64,000 nucleotides of DNA from Micrococcales bacterium 31B (GCA_022803075.1 JAFFTF010000003.1:133939-197938); one strand, 5' to 3'. Counted from the stretch's first letter, positions 16,855-27,149 are shown. Numbers and translations are program-made. Notes: generated by a model from the sequence alone, not told the origin.

Positions 16855-19191
16855 ATGACCTCGTCCACCCCCGCCGTACGTTCCACCGTAGACACCGTCG
16901 CGCGCGCGACCACTGAGCCGGACACGCAGCAGCCGTGGTCGGAACTCGGTCTCAAGCCCGACGAATACCAGTCGATCAAGGACATCCTGGGGCGACGCCC
17001 CACGAGCGCCGAACTCGCCATGTATTCGGTGATGTGGTCGGAACACTGCTCGTATAAGTCCTCCAAGGTGCACCTGCGCCAGTTTGGCGACAAGACCACG
17101 CCCGAGATGCGTGAGAAGTTGCTCGTGGGCATCGGGGAGAACGCCGGCGTCGTTGACATCGGCGACGGCTGGGCTGTGACCTTCAAGGTCGAATCGCACA
17201 ATCACCCCTCGTTCGTGGAGCCCTACCAGGGCGCTGCGACGGGCGTCGGCGGCATTGTGCGCGACATTATCTCGATGGGCGCGCGGCCCGTAGCGGTCAT
17301 GGACCAACTGCGATTCGGCGACGTGTCGCACCCGGACACGGCGCGCGTCGTGCATGGCGTGGTGGCGGGAGTGGGCGGATACGGCAATTGCCTCGGCCTG
17401 CCCAACATCGGTGGCGAGGTCGTCTTTGACTCGTGCTACCAGGGTAACCCTCTCGTGAATGCGCTGAGCGTCGGCGTCATGCGGCACGAGGACATCCACC
17501 TGGCGAACGCGTCAGGTTCGGGCAACCTCGTGATCCTGTTTGGCGCCCGCACGGGCGGCGACGGCATCGGCGGCGTCTCCGTGCTGGCCTCCGAAACGTT
17601 TGACGAGGGCGGGCCCACGAAGCGTCCGAGCGTGCAGGTGGGCGACCCGTTTGCCGAGAAGCTGCTGATCGAATGCTGTCTCGAATTGTTCGCCGCCAAG
17701 GTGGTCGCGGGCATCCAAGACCTCGGCGGTGCTGGGCTCTCGTGCGCCACGAGCGAGCTCGCATCGAACGGAGACGGTGGCATGCTGATTCACCTCGATC
17801 GCGTGCCCCTGCGCGACTCGACGTTGTCGCCCGAAGAGATACTGATGAGCGAATCGCAAGAGCGCATGATGGCAGTGGTTGAGCCCGCGAAGCTCGACGC
17901 GTTCCTCGCGATCACGACTAAGTGGGACATCGAGGCCGCCGTGCTCGGCGAGGTGACCGAGACCGGACGCCTCGAAATTCAGTGGCACGGCGACACGGTT
18001 GTGGACGTGCCACCGCGTACGGTGGCCCACGACGGACCCGTCTACAATCGCCCCTTTGCTCGACCGGATTGGCAGGACGCCCTGCAGGCCGACACCGCCG
18101 AAGCGCTCGCGCGACCCAGCACCAGCGCCGACATCGCGACGCAGGTGATGGCCCTCGTGGCGTCGCCCAACCTGGCCTCGGCAGCGTGGATCACCGATCA
18201 ATACGACCGTTATGTGATGGGCAATACCGCACTTGCCACTCCCGATGACGCGGGCATCATCCGCGTCGATGAGGCCACCGGCCTGGGCGTTGCCATCTCC
18301 ACCGATGCCAACGGTCGCTTCGCGAAGTTGGACCCGTACGCGGGCGCTCAACTGGCGCTCGCGGAGGCCTACCGCAATGTCGCCACCACGGGCGCAGTAC
18401 CTCTCGCGGTGACCGACTGCCTTAACTTTGGCTCCCCCGAGGACCCGGGGCCCATGTGGCAGTTCGAGCGGGCCGTCACGGGCCTCGCAGACGCCTGCCA
18501 GGTGCTCGGCATCCCCGTCACCGGCGGCAACGTCTCGCTTTACAACGGCACCGGCGAACCGGGAAAGATCGACAGTTCGATTCACCCCACCCCCGTCGTG
18601 GGTGTGCTCGGCGTGCTCGACGACGTCGCCCGTCGCACGGTCTCCGGCTGGCGCGAGGGCGGCCTCGCCATCTATCTGCTCGGCACGACCCGCACCGAAC
18701 TGAGCGGCTCGGCGTGGGCCGAGGTGGTGCACTGTCACCTCGGCGGCCTGCCCCCGCAGGTGGATCTCGAGGCGGAGCGACTGCTCGGCGAAATCTTGGT
18801 CAACGCGTCCCGCGATGGCATGATCGACGCGGCGCACGACCTCTCCGAGGGCGGCCTCGTGCAGAGCGTCATCGAGTCGAGCCTGCGCTTCGGCGTGGGC
18901 GCCCGCATTCACCTGGGTGAGGTCTGCGACCGCGATGGCATCGACCTCGCGACGGCCCTGTTCAGCGAATCCGCCGCGCGTGCCATCGTGGCTGTACCGC
19001 GTAGCGAAGAGGTTCGCTTCAATGACATGTGCACCGCTCGCCAGCAACCGTACGTGCGTATTGGCATGACGGATACGGGCCACGCGGCTGGCGGCGAGGC
19101 CCCCGCGGTGATCGTGAACGATGACATCGTGCTGGCCCTGGCCGACCTGAAGCAGGCCAGTGAGGCGACGTTGCCGTCCTATTTCGGTTAA
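16855..19191 (+). CDS. purL: FGAM synthetase subunit PurL (small type)
   Basis: PurL is the ATP-dependent synthetase subunit of formylglycinamidine ribonucleotide synthetase. At 778 residues it is the small form, which needs PurS and PurQ, both encoded in this window. Visible motifs are [36 protein letters not shown] split as KVESHNHPS and [43 protein letters not shown], and [11 protein letters not shown] in the second half. The ATG at 16855 lacks a strong ribosome binding site; a possible -10 box TAACCT lies about 45 bp upstream. The gene is separated from purSQ by the lipid cluster and ends at a strong hairpin. Confidence 0.97.
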   Translation: MTSSTPAVRSTVDTVARATTEPDTQQPWSELGLKPDEYQSIKDILGRRPTSAELAMYSVMWSEHCSYKSSKVHLRQFGDKTTPEMREKLLVGIGENAGVVDIGDGWAVTFKVESHNHPSFVEPYQGAATGVGGIVRDIISMGARPVAVMDQLRFGDVSHPDTARVVHGVVAGVGGYGNCLGLPNIGGEVVFDSCYQGNPLVNALSVGVMRHEDIHLANASGSGNLVILFGARTGGDGIGGVSVLASETFDEGGPTKRPSVQVGDPFAEKLLIECCLELFAAKVVAGIQDLGGAGLSCATSELASNGDGGMLIHLDRVPLRDSTLSPEEILMSESQERMMAVVEPAKLDAFLAITTKWDIEAAVLGEVTETGRLEIQWHGDTVVDVPPRTVAHDGPVYNRPFARPDWQDALQADTAEALARPSTSADIATQVMALVASPNLASAAWITDQYDRYVMGNTALATPDDAGIIRVDEATGLGVAISTDANGRFAKLDPYAGAQLALAEAYRNVATTGAVPLAVTDCLNFGSPEDPGPMWQFERAVTGLADACQVLGIPVTGGNVSLYNGTGEPGKIDSSIHPTPVVGVLGVLDDVARRTVSGWREGGLAIYLLGTTRTELSGSAWAEVVHCHLGGLPPQVDLEAERLLGEILVNASRDGMIDAAHDLSEGGLVQSVIESSLRFGVGARIHLGEVCDRDGIDLATALFSESAARAIVAVPRSEEVRFNDMCTARQQPYVRIGMTDTGHAAGGEAPAVIVNDDIVLALADLKQASEATLPSYFG

Positions 19192-19210
19192 GCGTCACAA
19201 GCGACATCCT

Positions 19211-19241
19211 GGGGCCGCCTGCGCACAGCGTGGGCGGCCCC
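19211..19241 (+). terminator. Hairpin terminator after purL
   Basis: GGGGCCGCC (19211-19219) pairs with GGCGGCCCC (19233-19241), with additional pairing in the loop. It starts 19 bp past the purL stop and has no T-run. Confidence 0.65.
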
Positions 19242-19420
19242 CGTCGCATGTGCGGTGACTGCGGGCCCCCTAGAGGACACCGGAGCCAACGGGGCGCGGC
19301 CTGCCAGCGCGTGGACGCCGCGTCCGGCCCGAATCACCGCGGCGAGTGATTCATGTGCCCAGACGCGCCGCAGCGGCCGCCCCCCGACATTTGGGAGACG
19401 GCCGCTGGTTGGGCGAATGG

Positions 19421-21523
19421 CTAGACCACGCGGGGCGCGGGGCTGCCCGCGGCCCTCCATTCGTTGTAGGTGATCTTGCGGCGGATGCCGACGCCCGGCA
19501 CCACCCAGTACACGTCGGCCGACGAGGCTGACTTTTCGAAGTACTGGCCGGGCATAGCCGACCGTACCTGCGGCGTGGGGCGGCCCAGGGCGTCCCACTG
19601 GGCACTCGAAAGTTTCTTTCCGGAGAAGCCGCTGAGGTTGGTCAGTTGCACCACCTCGGGAGCCCACGACACCTTGACGATGCCCTCGTTGGAGGCGTTG
19701 TTGTAGGCGCGGAACCCCATGGCCTTCCACTCGTCCCACGTGAGCTTGTGGTAGCGGCCATTGAGGATGGCGAAGATTTCGCTGCCGGTGCCGTACTTCT
19801 TCAGCACCGTGCCCTTGATCCACCCTGCAATCGAGGGCTTGGGCGAGCCCACCGAGACCCACTTATCGTAGGTCAGTCGCTCCCACGACCACTTGGATTC
19901 ATCGGTGCTGCCATTGAAGTTGACCGCGTAGATGTCCGGCGACCACGAGTACTTGCAGAAGTACACGCCCGGCGGCACCGAACCCGTGCCGCCGCCAGAG
20001 GAGGGCCCGAAGTTCAGGTTGACGCCTGCCGGCATGGTGTACGAGATCTGCGCGCCGTTCTCGCCGTATACGATCGGCTTGTTGCCACTCGTGTGCACGA
20101 TCTTCGCGCCACCGCTGAACAGCGTCGTGCGGGTGCTACCCGATTGGGTTTCGATCTGGTACACGAATCCCAAAACGTTGCTGCCGCCCGCCGCCACGTA
20201 GGCGTGGTAGCTGGCCGTCTTCATGTTGGCCGCGTACGCGTTGATGTTGGTGCGCATGCCCGCGAGGAGCGGGTACGCACGATCACCCGGGCAGGACGTG
20301 TAGATGAGGTCGCGGTGACCGACAAAGCGCTTGAAGTTGTTGTAGACACCGGCGGGCCATTTGTCGCTCACGGTCGGAGCGTACGAGGTCGTGCCGTTGA
20401 CGTCGAAGTGGTAGTAGCCACCCGACTTCCAGCCTACCCAGCGCGTGATCGATGCGATCATCGCGTCCGACGGAGAGATGCTGGTGAACGAACCCAACAT
20501 GCACACGCCGGCCGTGTTGGAGTTGAAACCGTAGGCGTGACCGCCGTTGGGGTTTCGATTCAGGCCACCGTAGCGGCCCTCGTAGAGGTTGCCATACTTG
20601 TCGGCCACCACGTTGTATCCGATGTCGCCCCAGCCCAGGGTGACCGCGTGATAGTAGTAAATGCCGCGCACCTGCGAGGCTGCCTGAGACGACGTGTAGG
20701 AGTTCGTGCCCTCGGCATGGTGCAGCGCGACCAGCTGGTTGGTCGAACCGTATGTCGGGCTCCAGCTGCGCAGGCTTTCGTCGCAGCCCCAGCTGGCTCG
20801 GCTGATGACGGCAGGCATGTCATAGGCCGCCTGCGTGGAGGCCGCGGTCGCCTGCACGACACCGTCGTCGGCCGTTTCGGGCGAGTGAATGGTCACCAGC
20901 GAAATGCTGTCGGTGACGTCCTTGCCGTTGCGCAGCGCGCGGATGTCAACGGCCTGCGCGTCACCGATCCACGCGGGCTCGGTGCCGTTCACCGGCTTGG
21001 TGTCTGGGCCCGCCACGTTGGCTAGTGGCAGCCACTCCGACCAACTTCCGTCGGGGTTCTGCGAGCGCATCGCGACGAGGTCCGGCTTCGCGCCCGTCCA
21101 GGTCGCGGCAACCAGATTGGACTCACCGACCGAAACGCGACGGGCCCCCACCGCGCGCACCTGATCGAGGGAAGTCTTGATGCGGGGGTCAGTGAGCTGC
21201 CCCTCCTTGAGTTGCACCCTCGCGTTACCCGCGAGCGTGCCGGCGAAGTCGAGATCGTCGGTCTCAGTCGTGTTGGCTTGCGCGCCCGTGATGGCGGGGG
21301 CGCTTGCCAGTCGAACCTTGGTCGAGGTTGTCGTCTTCGGTCGTGCCGATGCGCCCGAGCCTCCGGACGCGGCCGCCAGCGTTGCGCTGGACTGTGTGCC
21401 GGACGCCACCGCGGCCGATTTGGCTGCGTTTGCGATGGCAGTTGCGACTCCGGCTGTTCCGAGTGCCGCCGTGAGAATCACTCCGTGCGCTTGGCGGCGC
21501 GTGAGAGTTCGCTTCTGGCTCAT
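19421..21523 (-). CDS. Secreted N-acetylmuramoyl-L-alanine amidase (PGRP/amidase_2) with C-terminal repeats
   Basis: A cell-wall amidase of 700 residues that cleaves the bond between MurNAc and the stem peptide. The N-terminus SQKRTLTRRQAHGVILTA looks like a Tat signal (twin Arg before a hydrophobic stretch). A Ser/Ala/Thr-rich linker follows. The PGRP/amidase-2 domain covers about 230-425, with zinc ligands His in LHHAEGTN (about 266), His in VGHRDLIY (about 403) and Cys in CPGD (about 411). The last 190 residues hold four repeats of about 45 residues with a pattern ending K-L/I-T-x3-W-x3-G, probably wall-binding. Start ATG 21523 has GGGG 7 nt upstream; an in-frame GTG at 21553 is possible. 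Confidence 0.92.
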   Translation of the reverse strand: MSQKRTLTRRQAHGVILTAALGTAGVATAIANAAKSAAVASGTQSSATLAAASGGSGASARPKTTTSTKVRLASAPAITGAQANTTETDDLDFAGTLAGNARVQLKEGQLTDPRIKTSLDQVRAVGARRVSVGESNLVAATWTGAKPDLVAMRSQNPDGSWSEWLPLANVAGPDTKPVNGTEPAWIGDAQAVDIRALRNGKDVTDSISLVTIHSPETADDGVVQATAASTQAAYDMPAVISRASWGCDESLRSWSPTYGSTNQLVALHHAEGTNSYTSSQAASQVRGIYYYHAVTLGWGDIGYNVVADKYGNLYEGRYGGLNRNPNGGHAYGFNSNTAGVCMLGSFTSISPSDAMIASITRWVGWKSGGYYHFDVNGTTSYAPTVSDKWPAGVYNNFKRFVGHRDLIYTSCPGDRAYPLLAGMRTNINAYAANMKTASYHAYVAAGGSNVLGFVYQIETQSGSTRTTLFSGGAKIVHTSGNKPIVYGENGAQISYTMPAGVNLNFGPSSGGGTGSVPPGVYFCKYSWSPDIYAVNFNGSTDESKWSWERLTYDKWVSVGSPKPSIAGWIKGTVLKKYGTGSEIFAILNGRYHKLTWDEWKAMGFRAYNNASNEGIVKVSWAPEVVQLTNLSGFSGKKLSSAQWDALGRPTPQVRSAMPGQYFEKSASSADVYWVVPGVGIRRKITYNEWRAAGSPAPRVV

Positions 21524-22608
21524 GGATATACCCCATACATGCTCTGGTTTCACCGGCTAGCGCCGGTGCGGGAAGAAAAGCGTGTCAAGCATCCACGATT
21601 CCGTTGCCGGATCCCCGCGTGTTGCCAACACGATTGTCACGCTCAGTAATCTACTGACCCGTCACATGTGCCGCAACCGCAACTCTCGAGCGCGAAACCG
21701 TAGTAGCGAAGATGGTTCGACTTCGTAATTTATATCGCGCCTTTTGGAAAACAGCGCTAATTATTCACACTTCGATCGAAAACGGGAAGCTACAAAAAAG
21801 CTGCGGCACTCGCATCGAGTGCGCGTATCACCAGGCAGACCCACCCTTCGCGGATCCTCAAAACGTGGTCACTATACTGCGATATTACACAAATTTCCCC
21901 ACACAACCATCCCACCTGGGCAAACAAGGCGAGCGGGCTTACATAGCGGAACCACCGCCGACCGTCAGCCGCCGACACGAGACTTTGCCCAATTTTTAAA
22001 GAAAGCGTTAAATTAGGCAGACGAACGCTTGGGGCTTTCAAGATGGTTTCCTCCCCCCGCGTGAACAGCGCGCGCGCCAGATTGACGCTGCACTACTCGC
22101 CGAAAGTGGCATAGATCCGGGCCCATCCCGGACGCCTCGGCACCTCCTTCCAGCGCCCCCACCGCTCGCCGTTCGGCTACCTAGAGTAACGTCGGAGGTT
22201 TGAGGGGGCGGTGCCAGGAGTTGAGGTGTGCAGTTGCGTGGCGCGACAGGGCCGCTGTGGCTCGAACTGACGCCGCGGGGCCCTGTCGGCAAGGCCGCCA
22301 CGAAGCGCGGCAGGACCGCCGCAGGACGTCGCAGGACTTCCACACAGGGACGCCGCAGAACCGTCGCACACAAGGCCGCCGCACTGCCTCCACTGGGACT
22401 GGGGCCACCAGACCCCCGGAGAGCGGCCCAGGGGTCCTGTACGAGCCCGAAGCCAACGCTGCGCGCGGCACGGGAGACCCCGTGAGCTCCATCCGCGAAC
22501 GCCTGCTCTTCCAGAGCGCCAAGCCGGTGGGCACAGGCAACCCTTGGCAGCCCACGCCAGCACCGGGGCGTCCGCGCCTGCCTCAACCCGCGCAGCGGCA
22601 CACAAAAA
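21524..22608. other. About 1.1 kb without a convincing gene, in two base-composition halves
   Basis: The stretch between the amidase start and the rplQ terminator holds no recognisable protein. From about 21660 to 22030 it is clearly AT-richer than the rest of the window (for example TAATTTATAT near 21726, TTTTTAAAGAAAGCGTTAAATTA near 21990 in part) and probably includes the amidase upstream control region. From about 22200 to 22600 it turns GC-rich with repeated GCCGCAGGAC/GTCGCAGGAC-like words and several inverted repeats. Open frames here on both strands translate to low-complexity Arg/Pro/Ala-rich sequence typical of random GC-rich DNA. Confidence 0.6.
22244..22288. ncRNA. Candidate structured RNA element (perfect 10-bp stem)
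   Basis: CGACAGGGCC (22244-22253) and GGCCCTGTCG (22279-22288) form a perfect 10-bp stem around a 25-nt loop in otherwise gene-free DNA. Neither strand nor transcription can be determined. It could be part of a small RNA or only a chance GC-rich palindrome. No known RNA family was recognised. Confidence 0.25.
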
Positions 22609-22640
22609 CGGAGGCCCCACCCGATGGGGTGGGGCCTCCG
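22609..22640 (-). terminator. Rho-independent terminator of the alpha operon
   Basis: A perfect 14-bp stem (22609-22622 with 22627-22640, 4-nt loop) lies 16 bp past the rplQ stop on the minus strand and is followed on that strand by TTTTTGTG. This is the clearest intrinsic terminator in the window. Confidence 0.9.
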
Positions 22641-22655
22641 TGAGGTGTGAAACGA

Positions 22656-23339
22656 TTATTCGGCGTCGGCCTCAGCCGCAGCCTCGGCCTTGGGAGCCTT
22701 AGCATTCACGAAGCCAGCGGCCTCGGCAGCCTCGATCGAGTTGAACCAAACCTCGGCCACCGTCTGCTTGTACCAGGGCGACTCGGTCGTGTGGAACTTC
22801 ATCGAATCCGCGTTGCCCTTGATGTCGAAGCCCTCAGGCGCCGAACCATCTTCGAGCGGAGCGGCCGAACCGGCCCCGTAGGGACCTTCTGCGGCAGCGG
22901 GGGCCGCAACAGGTGCAACGGTCTCAGCGGCCTTCTTGGTGGCGGCGGTTGCCTCGGCCACGGTCGCCTGCTTGGGGCTGAACGGCTCGAGCACGAGCTC
23001 GATCAGCGCCATGGGTGCGTTGTCACCCTTGCGGTTGGCGATCTTGGTGATCCGCGTGTAACCACCGGGGCGGTTGGCGACGGCCGGAGCGATCTCGGTG
23101 AACAGAGCGTGCACGACGCCCTTGTCCTTGATCGACTTCATGACCTTACGACGCGACGCCAGGTCGCCACGCTTGGCAAGCGTCACGAGGCGCTCAGCGT
23201 GGGGACGCAGGCGCTTCGCCTTGGTCTCGGTGGTGCGGATCGCACGGTGCTCGAAGAGCGACTGCGACAGGTTTGCCAAGATCAGGCGCTCGTGCGACGG
23301 GCTACCACCCAGTCGAGCACCCTTGTTGGGCTTAGGCAT
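22656..23339 (-). CDS. rplQ: 50S ribosomal protein L17 with C-terminal extension
   Basis: L17 lies near the peptide exit tunnel. Residues 1-120 are the normal L17 core ([20 protein letters not shown] through LVLEPF). A linker rich in Ala/Pro/Val leads to a 59-residue tail (about 152-210; [20 protein letters not shown] ... [16 protein letters not shown]) that is nearly the same as the tail of L4 in this window; such tails are known on actinobacterial proteins, and I believe they are called sunset domains. The end is Ala/Glu-rich. Start ATG 23339 follows AAGGAG. Last gene of the operon. Confidence 0.96.
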   Translation of the reverse strand: MPKPNKGARLGGSPSHERLILANLSQSLFEHRAIRTTETKAKRLRPHAERLVTLAKRGDLASRRKVMKSIKDKGVVHALFTEIAPAVANRPGGYTRITKIANRKGDNAPMALIELVLEPFSPKQATVAEATAATKKAAETVAPVAAPAAAEGPYGAGSAAPLEDGSAPEGFDIKGNADSMKFHTTESPWYKQTVAEVWFNSIEAAEAAGFVNAKAPKAEAAAEADAE

Positions 23340-23423
23340 TGGATTTCTCCTTGGGTCCTGGCACACTGTGGTGCCTAAAGTCAGCGGGCGAAAACGCCCA
23401 AAGATTACGTGAGCGCGCGGCTC

Positions 23424-24431
23424 TTAGTACTGATCGTCAGCGAAGTCGTCGTCGAGGTCGTAGTTGGCGACCGCCGTCGTCGGGTCGAATCCGGGGGGCG
23501 AATCCTTGAGCGCCAGGCCCATGGAGTGCAGCTTGGCTTTGACTTCGTCGATGGACTTCGCACCAAAGTTGCGAATGTCCAGCAAATCGGCTTCCGACCG
23601 GCCAACGAGTTCGCCAACCGTGTGTACACCCTCGCGCATGAGGCAGTTGTACGAACGCACGGTGAGCTGCAGGTCAGTGATCGGCAGGGCGAGATCGGCG
23701 GCCATCGCCACATCGGTGGGCGAGGGGCCAATGTCGATGCCCTCGGCCTCAACGTTCAGTTCGCGGCACAGGCCGAACAACTCAACGAGGGTCTTACCTG
23801 CAGATGCCACGGCATCGCGAGGAGCGATGGCTTCCTTGGTCTCGACGTCAACGATCAGGCGGTCAAAGTCGGTGCGCTGCTCAACACGAGTAGCCTCAAC
23901 CTTGTAGGTCACCTTCAATACGGGCGAGTAGATCGAATCCACCGGGATACGGCCGATTTCCGCGTCGAACAGCTTGTTCTGTGCGGCCGACACGTAACCA
24001 CGGCCACGCTCCACGGTCAGCTCGATTTCGAGTTTGCCCTTGGCGTTCAGCGTGGCAATGTGCAGATCCGGGTTGTGGACCTCAACACCGGCCGGAGGCG
24101 CGATGTCAGCAGCGGTCACGACGCCGGGGCCCTGCTTGCGCAGGTACATGACGACGGGCTCGTCGAATTCGCTCGACACCACCAATTTCTTGATGTTCAG
24201 GATCAGTTCGGTGACGTCTTCCTTCACACCGGGAACGGTGGTGAATTCATGCAGCACACCGTCGATGCGAATGCTGGTGACAGCGGCACCAGGAATCGAC
24301 GACAGCAGCGTGCGACGCAGCGAGTTGCCCAGCGTGTAACCGAAGCCCGGCTCCAGGGGTTCGATCACGAAGCGAGACCGGTAGTCCGAGACTGGCTCTT
24401 CTTGCAGCGTGGGGCGCTGTGCAATAAGCAC
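23424..24431 (-). CDS. rpoA: DNA-directed RNA polymerase subunit alpha
   Basis: The alpha subunit nucleates RNA polymerase assembly and contacts activators and UP elements. The 335-residue length is normal. The N-terminal domain shows [23 protein letters not shown] (as [14 protein letters not shown]), the dimerisation motif; the C-terminal domain shows [20 protein letters not shown] and [14 protein letters not shown] helix-hairpin-helix segments. An acidic tail ends the protein. Start GTG 24431 is preceded by AAAGGA. In most bacteria rpsD sits just upstream; here rpsK is directly upstream and rpsD is absent. Confidence 0.98.
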   Translation of the reverse strand: MLIAQRPTLQEEPVSDYRSRFVIEPLEPGFGYTLGNSLRRTLLSSIPGAAVTSIRIDGVLHEFTTVPGVKEDVTELILNIKKLVVSSEFDEPVVMYLRKQGPGVVTAADIAPPAGVEVHNPDLHIATLNAKGKLEIELTVERGRGYVSAAQNKLFDAEIGRIPVDSIYSPVLKVTYKVEATRVEQRTDFDRLIVDVETKEAIAPRDAVASAGKTLVELFGLCRELNVEAEGIDIGPSPTDVAMAADLALPITDLQLTVRSYNCLMREGVHTVGELVGRSEADLLDIRNFGAKSIDEVKAKLHSMGLALKDSPPGFDPTTAVANYDLDDDFADDQY

Positions 24432-24558
24432 GGTGTTCCTTTCGTTTAACGTCCGCTATATGACGTCTGAATGGGTAGCGTCGGCACCGCGATGCGATGC
24501 CGAATCCAGCTGGTGTCGAGGTCGCGCAACGGGCGTTACCTCGACACGTGAGCGAAGA

Positions 24559-24966
24559 CTAGACGCGGCGACGCTTGGGCGGGCGGCAACCGTTGTGCGG
24601 CTGAGGCGTGACGTCCTGAATGGTGCCCACCTCCAGGCCGGTGGCCTGCAGCGAACGAATCGCCGTCTCGCGACCCGAACCAGGGCCCTTCACGAAAACG
24701 TCGACCTTCTTCATGCCGTGTTCCTGCGCGCGGCGGGCAGCCGATTCGGCGGCCAGCTGAGCGGCGAACGGGGTCGACTTACGCGAGCCCTTGAAGCCAA
24801 CCTGACCCGCGGAAGCCCACGAAATCACGGCGCCCGAGGGGTCGGTGATCGAAACGATGGTGTTGTTGAACGTGCTCTTGATGTGGGCCTGGCCCAGCGC
24901 GACGTTCTTCTTATCTTTGCGGCGCGCCTTACGTGCGCCTGCAGCCTGACGGCTCTTGGGAGGCAT
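24559..24966 (-). CDS. rpsK: 30S ribosomal protein S11
   Basis: S11 forms part of the 30S platform, near the E-site mRNA. The 135-residue product shows [26 protein letters not shown] in part ([13 protein letters not shown]), [14 protein letters not shown], and the conserved end [18 protein letters not shown]. It lies between rpsM (111 bp upstream) and rpoA (127 bp downstream). Confidence 0.98.
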   Translation of the reverse strand: MPPKSRQAAGARKARRKDKKNVALGQAHIKSTFNNTIVSITDPSGAVISWASAGQVGFKGSRKSTPFAAQLAAESAARRAQEHGMKKVDVFVKGPGSGRETAIRSLQATGLEVGTIQDVTPQPHNGCRPPKRRRV

Positions 24967-25077
24967 ATGCCTTTTCTCCTACAGTTCGTGTGAAGTGCTG
25001 AATGAACGCCTGCATCGCATTCGTGCGCGAGCACCGACTCGAGATCGTGCTCCAGCGACTAGGCGTAATGCGGTGGT

Positions 25078-25452
25078 TTAGCGGGCCTTCTTCTTGCCAG
25101 CCACGGTGCGCTTGGGACCCTTGCGGGTACGCGCGTTGGTCTTCGTGCGCTGGCCACGAACGGGCAGGCCACGGCGGTGACGCAGGCCCTCGTAGCAGCC
25201 AATTTCGACCTTGCGGCGAATGTCGGCAGCAACCTCGCGACGGAGGTCACCCTCGGTCTTGTAGTTCGCCTCGATGTAATCGCGCAGGGCCACCAGATCG
25301 GTTTCACCGAGGTCGCGAACGCGGGTCGAAGGATCGATGCCCGTGCTGGCCAGGGCGGCCTTCGAACGGGTCAAACCAACGCCAAAAATGTAGGTGAGCG
25401 CAACTTCCACGCGCTTGTCGCGCGGGAGGTCAACTCCAACCAAACGTGCCAT
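25078..25452 (-). CDS. rpsM: 30S ribosomal protein S13
   Basis: S13 is in the 30S head and contacts 5S-side bridges and P-site tRNA. It begins [20 protein letters not shown], has the helix-two-turn-helix ending [11 protein letters not shown] and the basic end [20 protein letters not shown]. The 124-residue length is normal. A 149-bp leader with two small hairpins separates it from rpmJ. Confidence 0.98.
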   Translation of the reverse strand: MARLVGVDLPRDKRVEVALTYIFGVGLTRSKAALASTGIDPSTRVRDLGETDLVALRDYIEANYKTEGDLRREVAADIRRKVEIGCYEGLRHRRGLPVRGQRTKTNARTRKGPKRTVAGKKKAR

Positions 25453-25493
25453 GAATTGTGCTCCTATAAGCTTCGGAGGTCTTCACGCTCTCT

Positions 25494-25531
25494 CCCGTAA
25501 GGCACTTACGGGCCCTGGCCTCCGACCAGGG
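25494..25531. promoter_or_regulatory. Two adjacent small hairpins between rpmJ and rpsM
   Basis: CCCGTAAG/CTTACGGG (25494-25501 and 25505-25512, 3-nt loop) is followed by CCCTGG/CCAGGG (25513-25518 and 25526-25531). Neither is followed by a T-run on the minus strand, so they look like an RNA processing or regulatory structure in the rpsM leader rather than a terminator. Confidence 0.45.
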
Positions 25532-25601
25532 GTGCATCTTTCGACTGAGTGCGCGTCTAGATATGTTTTGTGTAACGCGTTGCGCTAGACGGTGAGTGTA
25601 A

Positions 25602-25715
25602 TTAGCCCTGACGCTGCTTGTGGCGGGGGTCGACGCAAATTACCATCACGCGGCTGTGGCGACGGATGACCTTGCACTTATCGCAGATCTTCTTAACGCT
25701 CGGGTTTACCTTCAT
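25602..25715 (-). CDS. rpmJ: 50S ribosomal protein L36 (zinc-binding type)
   Basis: This 37-residue protein reads [20 protein letters not shown] at the start and ends in DPRHKQRQG. The zinc ligands Cys11, Cys14, Cys27 and His32 are all present, so it is the C+ form of L36, the last 50S protein to join. It lies between infA and rpsM on the minus strand, the usual place. Confidence 0.98.
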   Translation of the reverse strand: MKVNPSVKKICDKCKVIRRHSRVMVICVDPRHKQRQG

Positions 25716-25781
25716 GATGTTTCCTTTAGGCCCTGGCCGAAACCGAAGCCCTTGTCGTAGGAACGAACTGACTGATAACGC

Positions 25782-26003
25782 TTACTTGTAGCGGTACACG
25801 ATGCGACCTCGAGTGAGGTCGTACGGGCTGAGCTCCACGATCACGCGATCCTCGGGAAGGATGCGAATGTAGTGCTGACGCATTTTGCCGGAGATGTGCG
25901 CGAGGACCTTGTGGCCGTTCGCGAGTTCAACCCGAAAGAATGCGTTAGGCAATGCTTCGAGAACAGTGCCTTCGATCTCAATGACCCCGTCTTTTTTGGC
26001 CAT
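25782..26003 (-). CDS. infA: Translation initiation factor IF-1
   Basis: IF-1 is a 73-residue S1-like OB-fold protein that occupies the 30S A site during initiation. It reads [20 protein letters not shown] at the start, with [20 protein letters not shown], and ends in [11 protein letters not shown]. It heads the infA-rpmJ-rpsM-rpsK-rpoA-rplQ operon, after a 312-bp gap from map. Confidence 0.98.
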   Translation of the reverse strand: MAKKDGVIEIEGTVLEALPNAFFRVELANGHKVLAHISGKMRQHYIRILPEDRVIVELSPYDLTRGRIVYRYK

Positions 26004-26315
26004 AGCCTCCGCTTACCTCTCGCCGGGCCGATGACCTGGCGTAGTGTCGTTATCTCTTGGATATTTGGGCCACCGCTTGGGTGCCGCCCGCCAAATCGAT
26101 GAATCGGGGACGCCGGTTTCAATCGTTTGCCCGGCATCACGCGTTGGCAACAAGACCACTAGGGGCTTGTGCGCTGGCGATTATCCGGGCAGCACGTCAT
26201 GGAACTGGGCACACAAATACTTATCTATGCTACCGGAACGCCGCCGCGGGGAACAGGCCAATACCGTGCGCCGTCAATCACATCCACCTGCGGCGTGACC
26301 TGAGGCGGCGCGACT
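26004..26315 (-). promoter_or_regulatory. Upstream region of the infA operon, no gene
   Basis: This 312-bp gap between map and infA contains no supported reading frame. It should contain the promoter of the infA operon. On the minus strand the AT-rich segment at 26207-26232 (GTAGCATAGATAAGTAT) holds several TAnnnT-like -10 boxes, of which TAGCAT at 26232-26227 is the best, but no matching -35 was found. The ribosome binding site AGCGGAGG lies close to the infA start. Confidence 0.4.
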
Positions 26316-27149
26316 CTACAGGGCAGAGACGGGTACGCCCAACTTGGCGAGCTCCGCCTCTCCCCCATCAGGCTCAGTGAGCACCCAGACTCCGTCTGGC
26401 GTCACGGCGACCGTGTGCTCCCAGTGCGACGCGAAGCCACCGTCCGTCGACACGATCGTCCACTCATCCTCGAGCGTGACGGTCTCCGGCGAGCCATCGA
26501 TCACCATGGGTTCGATCGCGATAACGAGGCCCGCCTTCAGTTTGGGACCCGACTGTCGGGTTCTAAAGTTCACGACCTCGGGCGGCTGGTGTAAGGAGCG
26601 TCCGATCCCGTGGCCAACCAAACCATCCACGATGCCGTACTTATCGCCGACCTGGGAGACGATAAAATCTTCGATGGCGCAGCCGATATCATTCAGCCTC
26701 CCGTGTCCATGCACGGCAGCGATGCCGTGCCACATCGAAAGCCGGGTGAGTTCACTCAACTTTTCGTGGGCGGCCTGCCGAGCAGCATTTCCCCCGGGAA
26801 TCACGACCGTAAAGGCGCTGTCGCTGTGCCAGCCATCCAGGATGCAACCACCGTCTACCTTGACCACGTCACCGGGAGCGAGCTCGCGGGCACCGGGGAT
26901 GCCATGCACGACCTCGTCATTAACTGACGTGCACAGCACACCCGGAAAACCGTGGTAATTCAAGAAGTTTGGGGTCACCCGCAGGCGGAGCATGGCCGCC
27001 CTCGCGACCGCATCGAGATCGGCAGTTGTTGCACCCGCCACGACCGCACCCTTGACCTCGGCGAGAATCTCTGCGAGAGCCAAACCGCTGGCCCTCATCT
27101 TGCGGACCTCGTCGGGGGTCTTGTATTCAATACGGTCGCGGGAAAACAT
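26316..27149 (-). CDS. map: Methionine aminopeptidase, type I
   Basis: Map removes the initiator methionine from new proteins. The 277-residue enzyme carries the pita-bread metal ligands: Asp in DGGCILDGWHSDSAF (two Asp), His in GHGIGRSLHQPP, Glu in AIEPM and Glu in SHWEHTVAVT. No N-terminal zinc-finger extension is present. I chose ATG 27149, 1 nt after the adk stop, instead of the longer frame to 27212 that runs into adk. Map-adk-secY is a standard actinobacterial cluster. Confidence 0.97.
   Translation of the reverse strand: MFSRDRIEYKTPDEVRKMRASGLALAEILAEVKGAVVAGATTADLDAVARAAMLRLRVTPNFLNYHGFPGVLCTSVNDEVVHGIPGARELAPGDVVKVDGGCILDGWHSDSAFTVVIPGGNAARQAAHEKLSELTRLSMWHGIAAVHGHGRLNDIGCAIEDFIVSQVGDKYGIVDGLVGHGIGRSLHQPPEVVNFRTRQSGPKLKAGLVIAIEPMVIDGSPETVTLEDEWTIVSTDGGFASHWEHTVAVTPDGVWVLTEPDGGEAELAKLGVPVSAL

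Noticed and set aside
17512..19083. 523-codon minus-strand frame
   Set aside because: It is antisense to purL and shows no family features.
22038..22620. Minus-strand open frames of 147-187 codons upstream of the rplQ terminator
   Set aside because: The translations are low-complexity and Arg/Pro/Ala-rich, two frames overlap each other, and no homology or ribosome binding site supports them.
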